Notes: generated from the sequence alone by a model not told the origin. Shown: positions 27,138-36,013, counted from the first letter of the stretch. The stretch: DNA of 64,000 nt from Streptomyces sp. TLI_146 (GCF_002846415.1 NZ_PJMX01000001.1:310001-374000); one strand, 5' to 3'. Made by a program: numbers and translations.

Positions 27138-28406
27138 GTGTATCTCTCCACCATCGACCGGCCGTCGCACGGCGGCGCGGGCCCCGGCCGCCGCGGCACG
27201 CTCACGGCCGTCGGCGCGAACGTCCTGGCGCTCGGCACGGTGAGTCTGCTCACCGACATCTCCTCGGAGATGGTCACGGCGGTGCTGCCGCTCTACTTCG
27301 TCCTCACCCTGCACCTCGGCCCGGCCGCGTACGGCGTGATGGACGGCCTCTACACCGGGGCGACCGCCCTGCTGCGGCTGGTCGGCGGCTATACGGCGGA
27401 CCGGTTCCGCACCCGCAAGGCCGTCGCGGCGGTCGGCTACGGCATGTCGGCGCTGGCCAAACTGGGCCTGATCGCGGCCGGGAGCGTCCCGGCGCTCGGC
27501 GCCGTCCTCGTCGCTGACCGCGCCGGCAAGGGCCTGCGCACCGCGCCCCGCGACGCGCTGATCACCCTTTCGGTGCCCGAGCCGCTGCTCGGCCGGGCTT
27601 TCGGGGTGCACCGGGCGATGGACAGCGCGGGGGCGTTCGCCGGGCCGCTGGTCGCGCTCGCCGTACTGTCCGCGGCGGGCACGACGACATCGCGGGCGTT
27701 CTCCGCGCTCTTCCTCACCAGCTTCTGCATCGCGGCAGCGGCCCTGCTGGTACTCGCGGTCTTCACCCGCGACCGGACGCAACACCACCCCTCCCCGGCC
27801 GCCGCCCCCTCACCGCGCGCCGCTCTCGGGCTGCTGCGCGGCGGCGACACCCGACGCCTGCTGTACGTGGCCACCGCGCTGGGCCTGAGCACGGTCGGGG
27901 ACGGCTTCGTCTATCTGGTGCTGCTGCGGCGCCAGGGCTTCGCCACCGGCTGGTTCCCCTGGCTGGCGGTCGGCACCAGCCTGGTCTACCTCGTCCTCGC
28001 CCCGGCGTTCGGCGCGCTCGCCGACCGATATGGGCGAGCGGTGCTGCTGCGCTGGGGCTTTCTGGCGCTCGGCGGGGTGTACCTGCTGCTCGGCAGCCCC
28101 CTGTCCGGCACCGCGGTGACCGTGGCCTGCCTCTGCCTGTACGGGGCGTTCTACGCGGCCACGGACGGCGTCCTGATGGCGCTCGCCGCCCCTGCCTTCC
28201 CCGAGGCGCTGCGCACCACCGGCCTCGCCTGCGTCCAGAGCGCCCAGGCGCTCGCCTACTTCACCTCGTCCGTGGCCTTCGGCCTCGCCTGGGCCGCCTG
28301 GGGCCCGGCGACCGCGTCCCGGTGCGCCGCGGCCGCGGTGGCGGTGGCCGTCGGCGTCACGATCATGGCCCTGCGGGGCCACCGTACGAAGGAGGCCGTC
28401 CGATGA
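27138..28406 (+). CDS. MFS transporter
   Basis: 422 residues from GTG 27138, with GAGGAGG upstream. About twelve membrane helices. The loop between helices 2 and 3 (GGYTADRFRTRKAVAAVGYG) and a second-half ADRYGRAVLLRWG are the MFS signature loops. A polar linker near residue 215 joins the halves. The substrate is unknown. Its stop overlaps the start of the exported propeller gene (ATGA at 28403-28406), so the two are translationally coupled. Confidence 0.88.
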   Translation: MYLSTIDRPSHGGAGPGRRGTLTAVGANVLALGTVSLLTDISSEMVTAVLPLYFVLTLHLGPAAYGVMDGLYTGATALLRLVGGYTADRFRTRKAVAAVGYGMSALAKLGLIAAGSVPALGAVLVADRAGKGLRTAPRDALITLSVPEPLLGRAFGVHRAMDSAGAFAGPLVALAVLSAAGTTTSRAFSALFLTSFCIAAAALLVLAVFTRDRTQHHPSPAAAPSPRAALGLLRGGDTRRLLYVATALGLSTVGDGFVYLVLLRRQGFATGWFPWLAVGTSLVYLVLAPAFGALADRYGRAVLLRWGFLALGGVYLLLGSPLSGTAVTVACLCLYGAFYAATDGVLMALAAPAFPEALRTTGLACVQSAQALAYFTSSVAFGLAWAAWGPATASRCAAAAVAVAVGVTIMALRGHRTKEAVR

Positions 28407-29443
28407 CCGCCCGGACCACCTGGCTCACCCACCTCTCCCGCTCGCCCCGACGGCGTCTCGTCAGCGCGTCCGTCGGCTTCACGGCGCTGACCGTGCTGGC
28501 CGGATCGGCCATCGTGGCAGCCCGTCCGGACACCACGGCCGAGGCGGCCGGACAGGGCACGGTCTCGCTCCTCCCGGTGTCGCCGTCCGTCCAGGAGGGG
28601 CCGCAGGTCGCGGCGTTGAGCACCGCGTCCGACGCCCACGGCAGAGTGATGACGCAGTCGGCGGGAACGTCCACAACCGTCGCCCCTCTGACCTGCGCAC
28701 GCTTCCACGCCGCAGCCGGCACCGGGCTGTGTCTGCGCCTGGACGGCAACTTGACGACCTATCAGCTCACGGTGCTGGACGCCCGGCTCCGGGTGCGTGA
28801 CGAGATCCCGCTGGTGGGTGTGCCCAACCGGGCGCGTGTCTCGCCCAGCGGGCATCTGGTGGCCTGGACGGTGTTCGTCACCGGCGACTCCTACAACGGC
28901 GGGCGCTTCTCCACCCGGGTCGGCATCCTCGACACCCGCACCGACACGCTCGTCCCCACCCTGGAGGACTGGGCGGTCACCGTGGCGGACCGCCCGTACC
29001 ACGCGAAGGACCTCAACTTCTGGGGTGTCACCTTCGCCCCGGACGACCGCCACTTCTACGCCACCATGTCCACGGCGGGCCACCGCTATCTGGTGCGCGG
29101 AGACCTGGCCACGCACCGGCTGACCACCGTGCGCGACGGTGTGGAGTGCCCCTCGCTGTCCCCCGACGGCACCCGTATCGCCTTCAAGGCCGCCCGCGAC
29201 GGCGACCCCCGGCACGGCTGGCGCCTTTCGGTGCTCGACCTCGCCACTGGCCGGGTCACCCCGCTCGCCGAGGAGCACAGCGTCGACGACCAGGCGGTGT
29301 GGCTCGACTCCCGCACGCCCGCCTACGCCCTGCGCCGCGGCCGGGACCACGCCGACGTATGGCGAACTCCGGCCGACGGAACGGGCCGCCCGCGCATCCT
29401 GCTCCCGGACGCGGAGTCCCCGGCGGTGCTCACCGCGCCCTGA
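28403..29443 (+). CDS. Exported TolB/WD40-like beta-propeller protein
   Basis: 346 residues. An N-terminal membrane segment (VSASVGFTALTVLAGSAIVAA) after basic residues is either a signal peptide or an anchor. The rest has repeated PD40-type strands (RVSPSGHLVAWTVF, GVTFAPDDRHFYATMS, CPSLSPDGTRIAFKAARDGD). The SPDG-type turns are typical of a beta-propeller. It has no enzyme motif. Start overlap with the MFS gene suggests a transport partner or envelope sensor. Confidence 0.8.
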   Translation: MTARTTWLTHLSRSPRRRLVSASVGFTALTVLAGSAIVAARPDTTAEAAGQGTVSLLPVSPSVQEGPQVAALSTASDAHGRVMTQSAGTSTTVAPLTCARFHAAAGTGLCLRLDGNLTTYQLTVLDARLRVRDEIPLVGVPNRARVSPSGHLVAWTVFVTGDSYNGGRFSTRVGILDTRTDTLVPTLEDWAVTVADRPYHAKDLNFWGVTFAPDDRHFYATMSTAGHRYLVRGDLATHRLTTVRDGVECPSLSPDGTRIAFKAARDGDPRHGWRLSVLDLATGRVTPLAEEHSVDDQAVWLDSRTPAYALRRGRDHADVWRTPADGTGRPRILLPDAESPAVLTAP

Positions 29444-29465
29444 GGCGCGCGGCGGCCGCCGTCGG

Positions 29466-29642
29466 TCACAAGTCGTGCACCGCCGTACGAGCGGCGAAGG
29501 CGAAGGCCAGGACCGACTCCCGGAAGGGGGCGTAGCACCAGTCGACCTGGGGCGCGCGGGCCGTACCGCGGCTGGTGACCCAGCCGGCGAGCACGCCCGT
29601 ACCAACGGTCAACGACGAGATCCACAGGGCGGAGTCAGCCAC
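29466..29642 (-). CDS. Small membrane protein or C-terminal fragment, 58 aa
   Basis: A minus-strand frame with a possible GTG start at 29642 and TGA at 29466-29468. It has one membrane-like stretch (LWISSLTVGTGVLAGWVTS) and a sensible tail (FRESVLAFAFAARTAVHDL). Codon use fits real coding. It may be the end of a longer lost protein, because no ribosome site is clear. Confidence 0.4.
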   Translation of the reverse strand: MADSALWISSLTVGTGVLAGWVTSRGTARAPQVDWCYAPFRESVLAFAFAARTAVHDL

Positions 29643-29765
29643 GCCCGGGACTCTTCCCCGGCGCCCACCACGACTCGGCGGCGGGCCGGCCTCACGCGGC
29701 CCCGCCGTCGACCCGCAGTTGGACGACGGGAGGACGAACGGATCCCGCGCGCCCCGCGGCCGGGT

Positions 29766-30050
29766 TCAACGTGAGGTCGAGGGTGAGTGTGACCCGCATG
29801 GATAATCCGCCGACAGGCTGAAGGACATCACATCGCCGCCCGGTCCGACCTGGCCGAAGGGCACGGTCGTCTGGACGCTGGCGGTCAGGCTCCACCTTCC
29901 CTTGAAGTACCAGTGTGTCTCCCCGGCCCGGGCCTGTCCGCTCTCCTCCCGCCAGCCCTGCCGGACCAGAGCGGTGAACACCTCGTCCGGTACGACCCCT
30001 CGCCGGACCTCGGCTGACGGAGACTGCCGTTCCCCTCCCCCGCACGCGCC
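29766..30050 (-). pseudogene. Conserved hypothetical protein, C-terminal fragment
   Basis: The frame carries a coherent C-terminal half (GVVPDEVFTALVRQGWREE, THWYFKGRWSLTASVQ, GDVMSFSLSADY). The N-terminal part of the open frame is Arg/Gly-rich and lies across the start of the divergent gene at 30072, so the original start is lost. The sequence resembles small Streptomyces lipoproteins but no lipobox is visible. Confidence 0.45.
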
Positions 30051-30071
30051 CCGGCCTCTACGCTGAACCAC

Positions 30072-30497
30072 GTGTCCACCGCACCCGCGCCGCCGCCCGG
30101 CGGGCCTCCGCCACCGGGCCGATGGCAACGGCTGCGGGCACACTGGGCCGACCGGCACGCCCTGCCCCGCTTCGCCTTCTGGCTGCTCAGCCGCGGCACC
30201 GTCGTGCTCGGGGGCTGCGGAGCGCTGTACGGGCTCAACGGGTTCCTGATCGGCTGGGCAAATGCCTACGACGTGATGACCGGCATCACGTCACCCGCGG
30301 CCGTTCAGCCTCAATGGTGCGCGTGGCCCTTGTCCTTGACCGGCTGGGTTGCCATCCCCGCCATCGTCGGGGCCGCGGCAGGCTACGTCATCACCGAGCA
30401 GGTCCAGGCCCACCACGCCCGCGAACTGGAGGACGTCCTCGCCGAACTGCGCCGTCTGGCCGAACCGCCCCCTGCCCCCTCCCGGGGCGGCTCGTGA
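30072..30497 (+). CDS. Membrane protein, DUF6313-like
   Basis: 141 residues from GTG 30072. A Pro-rich cytoplasmic start precedes two membrane helices (VVLGGCGALYGLNGFLIG and LTGWVAIPAIVGAAAGYV) and a charged helical tail (HHARELEDVLAELRRLAE) of possible coiled-coil type. It matches my memory of the Streptomyces DUF6313 family, with unproven function. Its stop overlaps the next GTG start. Confidence 0.65.
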   Translation: MSTAPAPPPGGPPPPGRWQRLRAHWADRHALPRFAFWLLSRGTVVLGGCGALYGLNGFLIGWANAYDVMTGITSPAAVQPQWCAWPLSLTGWVAIPAIVGAAAGYVITEQVQAHHARELEDVLAELRRLAEPPPAPSRGGS

Positions 30498-30826
30498 TCA
30501 CGTTGCACGACGTCTACGAGCAGGGCAACGACGCGGTCAAGGCCGCAGTCCAGTCCTTCGGCGCCCGTCACTCCCGCAGTCCAGGCGTGCCGGACATCGA
30601 GCCGGACTGGAAGGAGGCCGAAAGGCACTTCACCAACATCATCGAGACGATCATGGGATCCGCCGCGCCTCCCCCGCCTGGCAGCGCGGACGGGCCCGTA
30701 CGGCGAGCGGAAAACGCAGCCATCGGCTTCCTGCTGGCGGCCAGAGTCCGGGGAGACTATCGCTGCCCTATCTGCGCCAAGCGGCAAGGAGCCGCTCGGA
30801 ATCCCCCGCCTACCCTGGAGATGTGA
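30494..30826 (+). CDS. Small helical protein with CxxC pair
   Basis: 110 residues from GTG 30494, overlapping the previous stop (GTGA). A helical N-terminal half (LHDVYEQGNDAVKAAVQSFG) leads to a C-terminal YRCPICAKRQG. The CPIC pair could bind zinc with a partner, or be redox-active. Its stop overlaps the next start (ATG 30826). The family is not recognised. It sits between a membrane protein and a pentapeptide-repeat protein. Confidence 0.6.
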   Translation: MITLHDVYEQGNDAVKAAVQSFGARHSRSPGVPDIEPDWKEAERHFTNIIETIMGSAAPPPPGSADGPVRRAENAAIGFLLAARVRGDYRCPICAKRQGAARNPPPTLEM

Positions 30827-31479
30827 TGACGGAACGGGAGCGAGAACACCATGCAGCTGCTCTGCGTGGGCTGCTGTATCTTGCCTGCCCCGACGCCTCC
30901 GGAACCGCCATCAGCGAAACCGCAGACGCTATCGCACAGCACACACAGGAAACACCTCACACACCAGTCCCCGAAGCCTGGCACCTCGGGCCTGCGTATC
31001 GGATCACTGGCCCACTGAACCTCAAGGGTGCGGACCTGAGCGACGCGGACCTGAGCGGCGCTGTCCTGCGCCGTGCGGACCTGCGCGACACGAACATGCG
31101 CGGCGCGAACATGCACCACGCCGACCTAGAGGACGCGCTCCTGGACGGCGCAGACCTGCTCGACGCGGACCTCAGTGGTGCGGTCCTGCGCCATGCGCTC
31201 ATGAACAGAGCGGACCTGAGCGGCGCAGACCTGAGCGGCGCAGACCTGGACAGCGCGGTCCTGGTCGGTGCGACGCTGCATCGTGCCGACCTGCGCGGCG
31301 CGATCCTCGAAACCGTGATGCACATGACGCTTCCGCTTGGCGCGACCTGGGATTCACACACACGTTGGCCACACGGCTTGGCAACGCGTGCCGCCGAAGA
31401 GTCCGACGAAGTGGCTCCAGGTGTCTACCGGGTGCGCGACGAGGGGATTCTGAACCGGGCGAATCCCGTACGCGTGTAA
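30826..31479 (+). CDS. Pentapeptide-repeat protein
   Basis: 217 residues. Residues 60-160 hold about twenty A(D/N)Lxx units (GADLSDADLSGAVL, RADLRDTNMRGANM, and so on), forming a right-handed quadrilateral beta-helix. An N-terminal helical region and a C-terminal GVYRVRDEGILN-type tail flank it. Some members mimic DNA and protect gyrase (Qnr-like); most have unknown function. It is the last gene of a three-gene unit joined by overlapping starts and stops. Confidence 0.9.
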   Translation: MTEREREHHAAALRGLLYLACPDASGTAISETADAIAQHTQETPHTPVPEAWHLGPAYRITGPLNLKGADLSDADLSGAVLRRADLRDTNMRGANMHHADLEDALLDGADLLDADLSGAVLRHALMNRADLSGADLSGADLDSAVLVGATLHRADLRGAILETVMHMTLPLGATWDSHTRWPHGLATRAAEESDEVAPGVYRVRDEGILNRANPVRV

Positions 31480-32066
31480 GGCACACCGCAACTTGAATGA
31501 GCGTCAGCGCCATGAGCGGGTCGGCCTGGACGCTGTCCCCCCGTCCCGCTTCACGGCGATCGCCCTACAGGGACGCGGGGCCGTATGCCCTGCCTTCGCC
31601 GATACGTCCCGCGTTGATGATCTGAGCAGTCATGCCGACCTACCGGGGCCCGTAGGTCATCAGCGAGCTGTGGGAGCCGCCCGCGATCCGCCGGGCACCC
31701 CGCGCCAGCTCCGCACCGTAGATGCGCTCGGCCGCGAGCTGCCCCATGCAGTTCACGGCCGCCACCACCAACTCTGTCTCGCCCGCCATGAACTGGCCCC
31801 AGCGACGGCGCGCCGCACCGCTGGATCCTCGCGGAGGACTTCGGGATACCCGCGCCGGCGAGGCACCGCTCGACCGCCCCCGTGTACAACGAGGACGGGC
31901 GGACAGGGCGGGCGGCCCGGCTGCCCGGCAGCAGGAGCACGCCCCCCCACTTTCCAGCTCGGCCATCGCCTCGACCGCCCCACCCCTTTTGGTCCTGCCC
32001 CGGTAAAGAGCAAGGGCTGCGCCGCCTCCGCAACCACCTTGATCCCGGCTGGATTCGTGGCTGCCA
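31480..32066 (-). pseudogene. Unrecognised decayed coding region
   Basis: On the minus strand a frame ending at TAG 31638-31640 has a coherent C-terminus (MAGETELVVAAVNCMGQLAAERIYG, then ARRIAGGSHSSLMTYGPR). Upstream of about 31800 the sense frame jumps (LAGAGIPEVLREDPAVRRAV reads one frame over). It appears to be a frameshifted soluble protein. I do not recognise the family. Confidence 0.4.
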
Positions 32067-32915
32067 CTACCTGTCGACGGCGCCGGTCACGTCCTGCCAC
32101 TTGTCCAGGTCGGCGATCCGGGCCTCCAGGGCCGGGCGCATGCCTGCAGCGCTGGAGGCGCCAAGGGCCAGGCGCAGCGGAGGGTTGGGGCTGTCGACGG
32201 CGGTGCGGATACCTGCGGCGATCCGCGCTGCGGCGGAGAACGCGGACGCCGGCAGCTCCGCGATGCCCTTCTGGACCTCGCGGACGCTGTGGTCGTAGTC
32301 GCCCAGGCCGGCTGCGACATCGAGGTTGGCCAGGAAGGGGGTCGCGGTCATCCCGGGCTGGATGATCGTCACCTTGATGCCGAGCGGTGCGACCTCGGCC
32401 GCGAGCGCGTCCGAGAGCCCCTCGACCGCGTACTTGGTGGCGGCCAGCAGACCCACGCCGGGGTGGGCGCACTGTCCGTAGAGCGACGAGCCCTGGAGGA
32501 TGTGCCCGGCCCGCTGGGCGCGGAGCACCGGCAGCGTTGCGCGGAGCACGTTGAGCACTCCGAAGACGTTGGTGTCGAACACGGCGCGGACTTGTGCGTC
32601 GGAGGCCTCCTCGACGGCTCCGAACAGTCCGTATCCCGCGTTGTTGGCGACGACGTCGATGCGGCCGAACCGTGCGAGCGTGCCGTCCACCGCGCCCCGG
32701 ACGGCGCGCTCGTCGCGTACGTCCACCTGGAGGAGGAGCAGCCGGTCGCCGTGCTCTTGCGCCACTTCGGCCAGGGAAGAGGTGTCGCGGGCAAGTGCCG
32801 CAACGCTTTCGCCGTTCTCCAGTGCCTGGAGGGTCAGTTCTCGACCGATGCCGGACGTCGCGCCGGTGATCAGCCACGTGCGGAGGTGGGTCTGGTGGTT
32901 GAATGTCTCACTCAT
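32067..32915 (-). CDS. Short-chain dehydrogenase lacking the catalytic Tyr
   Basis: 282 residues from ATG 32915. The cofactor motif TGATSGIG (about residue 18) and the NNAGYG segment are normal. At the YxxxK site the sequence is LAATK (32433-32447), with Leu where the catalytic Tyr should be; the preceding catalytic Ser block is GSSLYGQC. Ordinary oxidoreductase chemistry is unlikely unless Tyr in SSLYGQ takes over. It is divergent from the CGNR regulator gene, a pairing common in Streptomyces, and is probably controlled by it. Confidence 0.88.
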   Translation of the reverse strand: MSETFNHQTHLRTWLITGATSGIGRELTLQALENGESVAALARDTSSLAEVAQEHGDRLLLLQVDVRDERAVRGAVDGTLARFGRIDVVANNAGYGLFGAVEEASDAQVRAVFDTNVFGVLNVLRATLPVLRAQRAGHILQGSSLYGQCAHPGVGLLAATKYAVEGLSDALAAEVAPLGIKVTIIQPGMTATPFLANLDVAAGLGDYDHSVREVQKGIAELPASAFSAAARIAAGIRTAVDSPNPPLRLALGASSAAGMRPALEARIADLDKWQDVTGAVDR

Positions 32916-33018
32916 GTTGCGACCGTACTCAGTTAGCTCGCAACGCGTCAACTGGGATCGACCGATAAGTTGCCCACTAGCTGCATTAGCGCATCCCCTG
33001 CTGCTGTAGAGTGGGCGG

Positions 33019-33630
33019 ATGAGCACCTCAGCAGCCAGATCCCCCAAACCCAGCCCGCGCACCCTCACGCCGACGCCGGAGACCGTTCTCTCGTTCGTGA
33101 ACACGCGCGCGGACGGATCGGGCCGCCAAGAGGTGTTCGGGGACGGGGACTCGTTCGCGGCATGGCTGGCGGAGCACGCCGAATTGGGCGGAGAGACCGT
33201 GGCCACCGACGCTGACGCCGCGGTCGCGCGCGAGCTGCGCGATGCCCTGGTAACCCTGCTGCTCGCACACTCGGGCGATGAGGAAAGCCTGGGTGAACCA
33301 CTACTGCGAGCCGAGCGGCACCTGCGACGTGCGGGGTCGCTTTACCCGCTTGCGACGGCGATCACGGCGGACGGTGCAGAGCTGGCCTCGCCACAGGCGG
33401 GGGTGCCGCGCGTGTTCGGAACCGTGCTGGCCGCTGTGACGATGTTGGCGCAGAGCAGCGACTGGGGGCGCATCAAGGCATGCCGCAACCCCCCCTGCCA
33501 TTTCGGCTTCTTCGACCGCACCCGCAATGGCGCAGGACTGTACTGCAGTACTGGCTGCGGCTCTCAGGTGTCCATGCGCAAACACCGCCAGCGGCAGCAC
33601 CGTGGCGGTGACACACCGCCCGCCCCCTGA
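33019..33630 (+). CDS. CGNR-type zinc-finger regulator (ABATE domain)
   Basis: 203 residues from ATG 33019. The N-terminal ABATE (DUF1470) domain runs to about residue 150. The C-terminal zinc finger is CRNPPCHFGFFDRTRN then YCSTGCGSQVSMRKHRQR. The usual CGNR tetrad reads CGSQ here, but the four Cys are kept, so zinc binding should survive. Such proteins usually regulate an adjacent gene, and the divergent SDR is the natural target. The 103 bp between starts holds both promoters. Confidence 0.85.
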   Translation: MSTSAARSPKPSPRTLTPTPETVLSFVNTRADGSGRQEVFGDGDSFAAWLAEHAELGGETVATDADAAVARELRDALVTLLLAHSGDEESLGEPLLRAERHLRRAGSLYPLATAITADGAELASPQAGVPRVFGTVLAAVTMLAQSSDWGRIKACRNPPCHFGFFDRTRNGAGLYCSTGCGSQVSMRKHRQRQHRGGDTPPAP

Positions 33631-33674
33631 GCCTCCTTTGGGCGCGGTTCCTCCGCAGGGGATGCGTTGAGCTG

Positions 33675-33940
33675 ATGGCTGTGGTGATGGCCGAAATGAC
33701 CGCGAATGCCACGGTGGCGTCGAGGCGAGAGCCGGAGGCTGAATGGGTAGTCGACGAGGAGGTGTCGTCGCCGTACGCGGGGGCGGAGCGGCAGGTGGTG
33801 GGAGCGCCGGCCGTGCCCAGGTGGCGGCCGGGGAGGACGTCCTGTCGCGGGGGTACCAGGACATTCTGGAGGTCATCGCGGACGCGCCGGGGCCAGTGCG
33901 GGCCAAGCAGGTCGTCCCGAGGATCGGGCTTCCCGTCCCG
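33675..33940 (+). pseudogene. Transposase-associated helix-turn-helix fragment
   Basis: One frame begins MAVVMAEMTANATVASRREPE and continues to about 33830. A shifted frame then reads GEDVLSRGYQDILEVIADA and RAKQVVPRIGLPV. The second part resembles the winged-helix accessory domain found with some IS-element transposases (xMRAKDVCxALGL type). The frame break and lack of an end make it inactive. The assignment is tentative. Confidence 0.35.
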
Positions 33941-34114
33941 GTGCATGATCCACCGCAGCAGGTAGGTGTTGACGCGGTCGACTGCGGGCGTCAGCTCGGT
34001 GTGGTGGAAGGCCCCGTAGCAGGCCCCCCGCAGAGCGGCTCCGAAGGGCCAGACCTTCATCGCCCGTACAGGCACCGCTTGATCAGCGCACTCCATCACC
34101 CACACGTCCTCCAC
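33920..34114 (-). pseudogene. Group II intron reverse-transcriptase C-terminal relic
   Basis: The minus frame reads LRGACYGAFHHTELTPAVDRVNTYLLRWI, closely resembling the conserved end of the maturase domain (W-x-NYYGRFYRS-x-L ... INTYLVRW) of group II intron proteins. RNA domains V/VI were not sought in detail. The frame then runs on as unrelated Pro/Arg sequence. It is a short relic, judged by eye only. Confidence 0.45.
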
Positions 34115-34202
34115 GCCGCCGATCCGCCCGGCTCTGAGGCACGATCGACAGGGTGTTGAAATCCGGATGATGCGAAAGGGGCAGGGGCACTAGCGTGCAC
34201 GT

Positions 34203-35204
34203 ATGGATCTTGAACCTGGAAAGACCGTGTCTGCCGTTGCCGTTCCTCTCGATGCCGAACTTCAGGTCGCTTATGACGCCTACCTGGCGGAGAAACCGGA
34301 CTTGGCGCCGATGAGCCCCGAGAAGCTGTCGGTGATCCGCGCGGAGGACGACGCCGCAGTGGCAGCGCTCGAGGACCTCAGCCATGGCGGGCGCTTCACT
34401 GTCTTGCAGCCTTCGGTGCCCGGCCTGGACGGCGCCCCCGAGATACCGCTGCTGGTGTGCACACCCTCCGGCGCGCCCGCATCGCGGCCGGCGCTCTACT
34501 TCATACACGGCGGCGGCTTCTACTGCGGCGATCACCGCACCGGGCTCGACCAGATCCTCGAGACGGCCGAGCAGTTCGGGGCCACACTTATCTCGGTCGG
34601 CTACCGGCTCGCGCCCGAGCACCCCTACCCCGCCCAGATCAACGACGCTTACGCCGGTCTGCTGTGGGTCGCCGACCACGCGGACGAGCTCGGCATCGAC
34701 TCGGAGCGCATCGTCGTCACGGGCTTCAGCGCCGGCGGCGGCCTCAGCGCCGCGCTGGCCTTGACCGTGCGCGACAAGGGCGGCCCCCGCCTGCTCGGCC
34801 AGCTGCTGATGGCCCCGCTGCTCGACGACCGCAACAACAGCGCCTCGGCCCTGCAGATGGACGACGTCGAACTCTACGATCGCAGCCGGAACGGGTTCGC
34901 CTGGGGCTCGCTGCTCGGCGACCTCCAGGGCGGATCTGACGTGCCGCAGTACGCCGCACCCGCCCGCGCCACTGACCTGGCCGGCCTGCCGCCCACATTC
35001 CTCGACGTCGGCTCCGCCGAGTGCCTGCGCGATGAGATCCTCGCCTACACCGACCGGATCTGGCAGGCCGGCGGCGAAGCCGAGCTGCACGTGTGGCCCG
35101 GCGGAATCCACGGTTTCGACCGCAAAGCCCCCGAGGCGCGGATCAGCAAGGCCGCTGTCGCGGCACGCCGCAACTGGCTGGAGCACCTTCTCGCCACCAA
35201 CTGA
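34203..35204 (+). CDS. Alpha/beta hydrolase, HSL family
   Basis: 333 residues from ATG 34203. The oxyanion motif FIHGGGFYCG (about 108), nucleophile GFSAGGG (Ser near 182), catalytic Asp in the LDVGSAE region and His in GGIHGFD all fit hormone-sensitive-lipase-type esterases. An N-terminal cap of about 80 residues precedes the core. It is cytoplasmic. Likely substrates are short-chain acyl esters. It stands alone, with a hairpin about 190 bases past its stop. Confidence 0.9.
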   Translation: MDLEPGKTVSAVAVPLDAELQVAYDAYLAEKPDLAPMSPEKLSVIRAEDDAAVAALEDLSHGGRFTVLQPSVPGLDGAPEIPLLVCTPSGAPASRPALYFIHGGGFYCGDHRTGLDQILETAEQFGATLISVGYRLAPEHPYPAQINDAYAGLLWVADHADELGIDSERIVVTGFSAGGGLSAALALTVRDKGGPRLLGQLLMAPLLDDRNNSASALQMDDVELYDRSRNGFAWGSLLGDLQGGSDVPQYAAPARATDLAGLPPTFLDVGSAECLRDEILAYTDRIWQAGGEAELHVWPGGIHGFDRKAPEARISKAAVAARRNWLEHLLATN

Positions 35205-35453
35205 CGACCTCCTCCGACGCAGGGTCCAAGCCGCTGATGTCGTGCGGCATCGCCGCTTGGATCGCGGGGGTCTGGCTCGGCCGGTATCGGCGCGGTAGAG
35301 GTCGTCTGCGACGACATTCCGCCTGATCGGCGGGGGCCCTTCAGCCGCACAGAGCGTCGGCCGGCCAGCGCCCCGTACCCAGCCTGCCGCCCCGGGTACC
35401 TCTGCCCCGGCTACCGCGCGGGACAGAGGTACCGGCGAGCCAATCACGTCTGT
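35205..35453. other. Intergenic region after the esterase
   Basis: No gene seen. It carries one clear hairpin at 35395-35433 near its right end. Confidence 0.5.
35395..35433. terminator. Hairpin near esterase and PAS-like remnant
   Basis: Inverted repeat ggtacctctg / cagaggtacc with additional pairing (ccc/ggg) toward the loop. It lies 191 bases beyond the esterase stop and just past the end of the minus-strand remnant ending at 35454. It could end transcripts from either side. Confidence 0.65.
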
Positions 35454-35665
35454 CTACGCGCCTCGAGTGGGAAGCCCCCGGGCCGACGGCACGGCGATGT
35501 CAACCGCCTCCGGAGAGGCTCCCTCCAACCGGAAGTCCACCACTCGCCCACCTGATGCGAACTGCGGCCGCAGGAAAACCACCGATCCCGGCAGAGCCGC
35601 CAGCACCTCCCGCACCGCCCTCGGGTGAAGGGCCGTGACCGGGCTTGGCCGCCGCCGGCCTGTGG
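35454..35665 (-). pseudogene. PAS/SpoIIE-type protein fragment
   Basis: The frame reads ALHPRAVREVLAALPGSVVFL then FRLEGASPEAVDIAVPSARG before TAG at 35454. This pattern (SVVFLxPxF...VVDFRxExASPEAVD) is typical of PAS-like modules next to PP2C phosphatases in Streptomyces. It lacks a start and the rest of the protein. It probably derives from a truncated signalling protein. Confidence 0.5.
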
Positions 35666-35738
35666 TCCGTCATGCTCCGATCATGTCATGGCAGCTGCAC
35701 CCAGCGGCTTACGGTCACGGTGACGATGGCCGACCGCC

Positions 35739-35948
35739 TTGCCCTGGCGTACCTCTCAGTCGGCTGGACGCGCGTTCGGCGGCGGGTGTCTGATCGTGAA
35801 GCTGCCCCCGGAAGTGGACCTCTGTAACGCCGAGCTGGACCGGACCGTGCGCTACGGGTGCATCTCCCAACAGGACGATCCCTGGCTGCGGTGGATCCTG
35901 AAGGAGGCAGCGCAGACGGCCGAACGCTCCCCGCAGTTCGTGGCCTGA
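35739..35948 (+). pseudogene. IS110-family transposase, C-terminal remnant
   Basis: The core RTVRYGCISQQDDPWLRWIL followed by KEAAQTAERSPQFVA closely matches the end of IS110 transposases (RYGxISKQGSPWLRWxLxEAAQTA). Only this tail remains. It is a different fragment from the N-terminal relic at 21142. Confidence 0.75.
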
Positions 35949-36013
35949 TGGTGCCGCACGGCGGCGCCGATCCGCCGGTTTCGACCAGGCCCGTGGATCA
36001 TCGGGGGCGGGTG

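Noticed and set aside
32916..33018. Specific operator for the CGNR regulator
   Set aside because: Short inverted bits (cagtt/aactg) exist, but none is strong enough to call.
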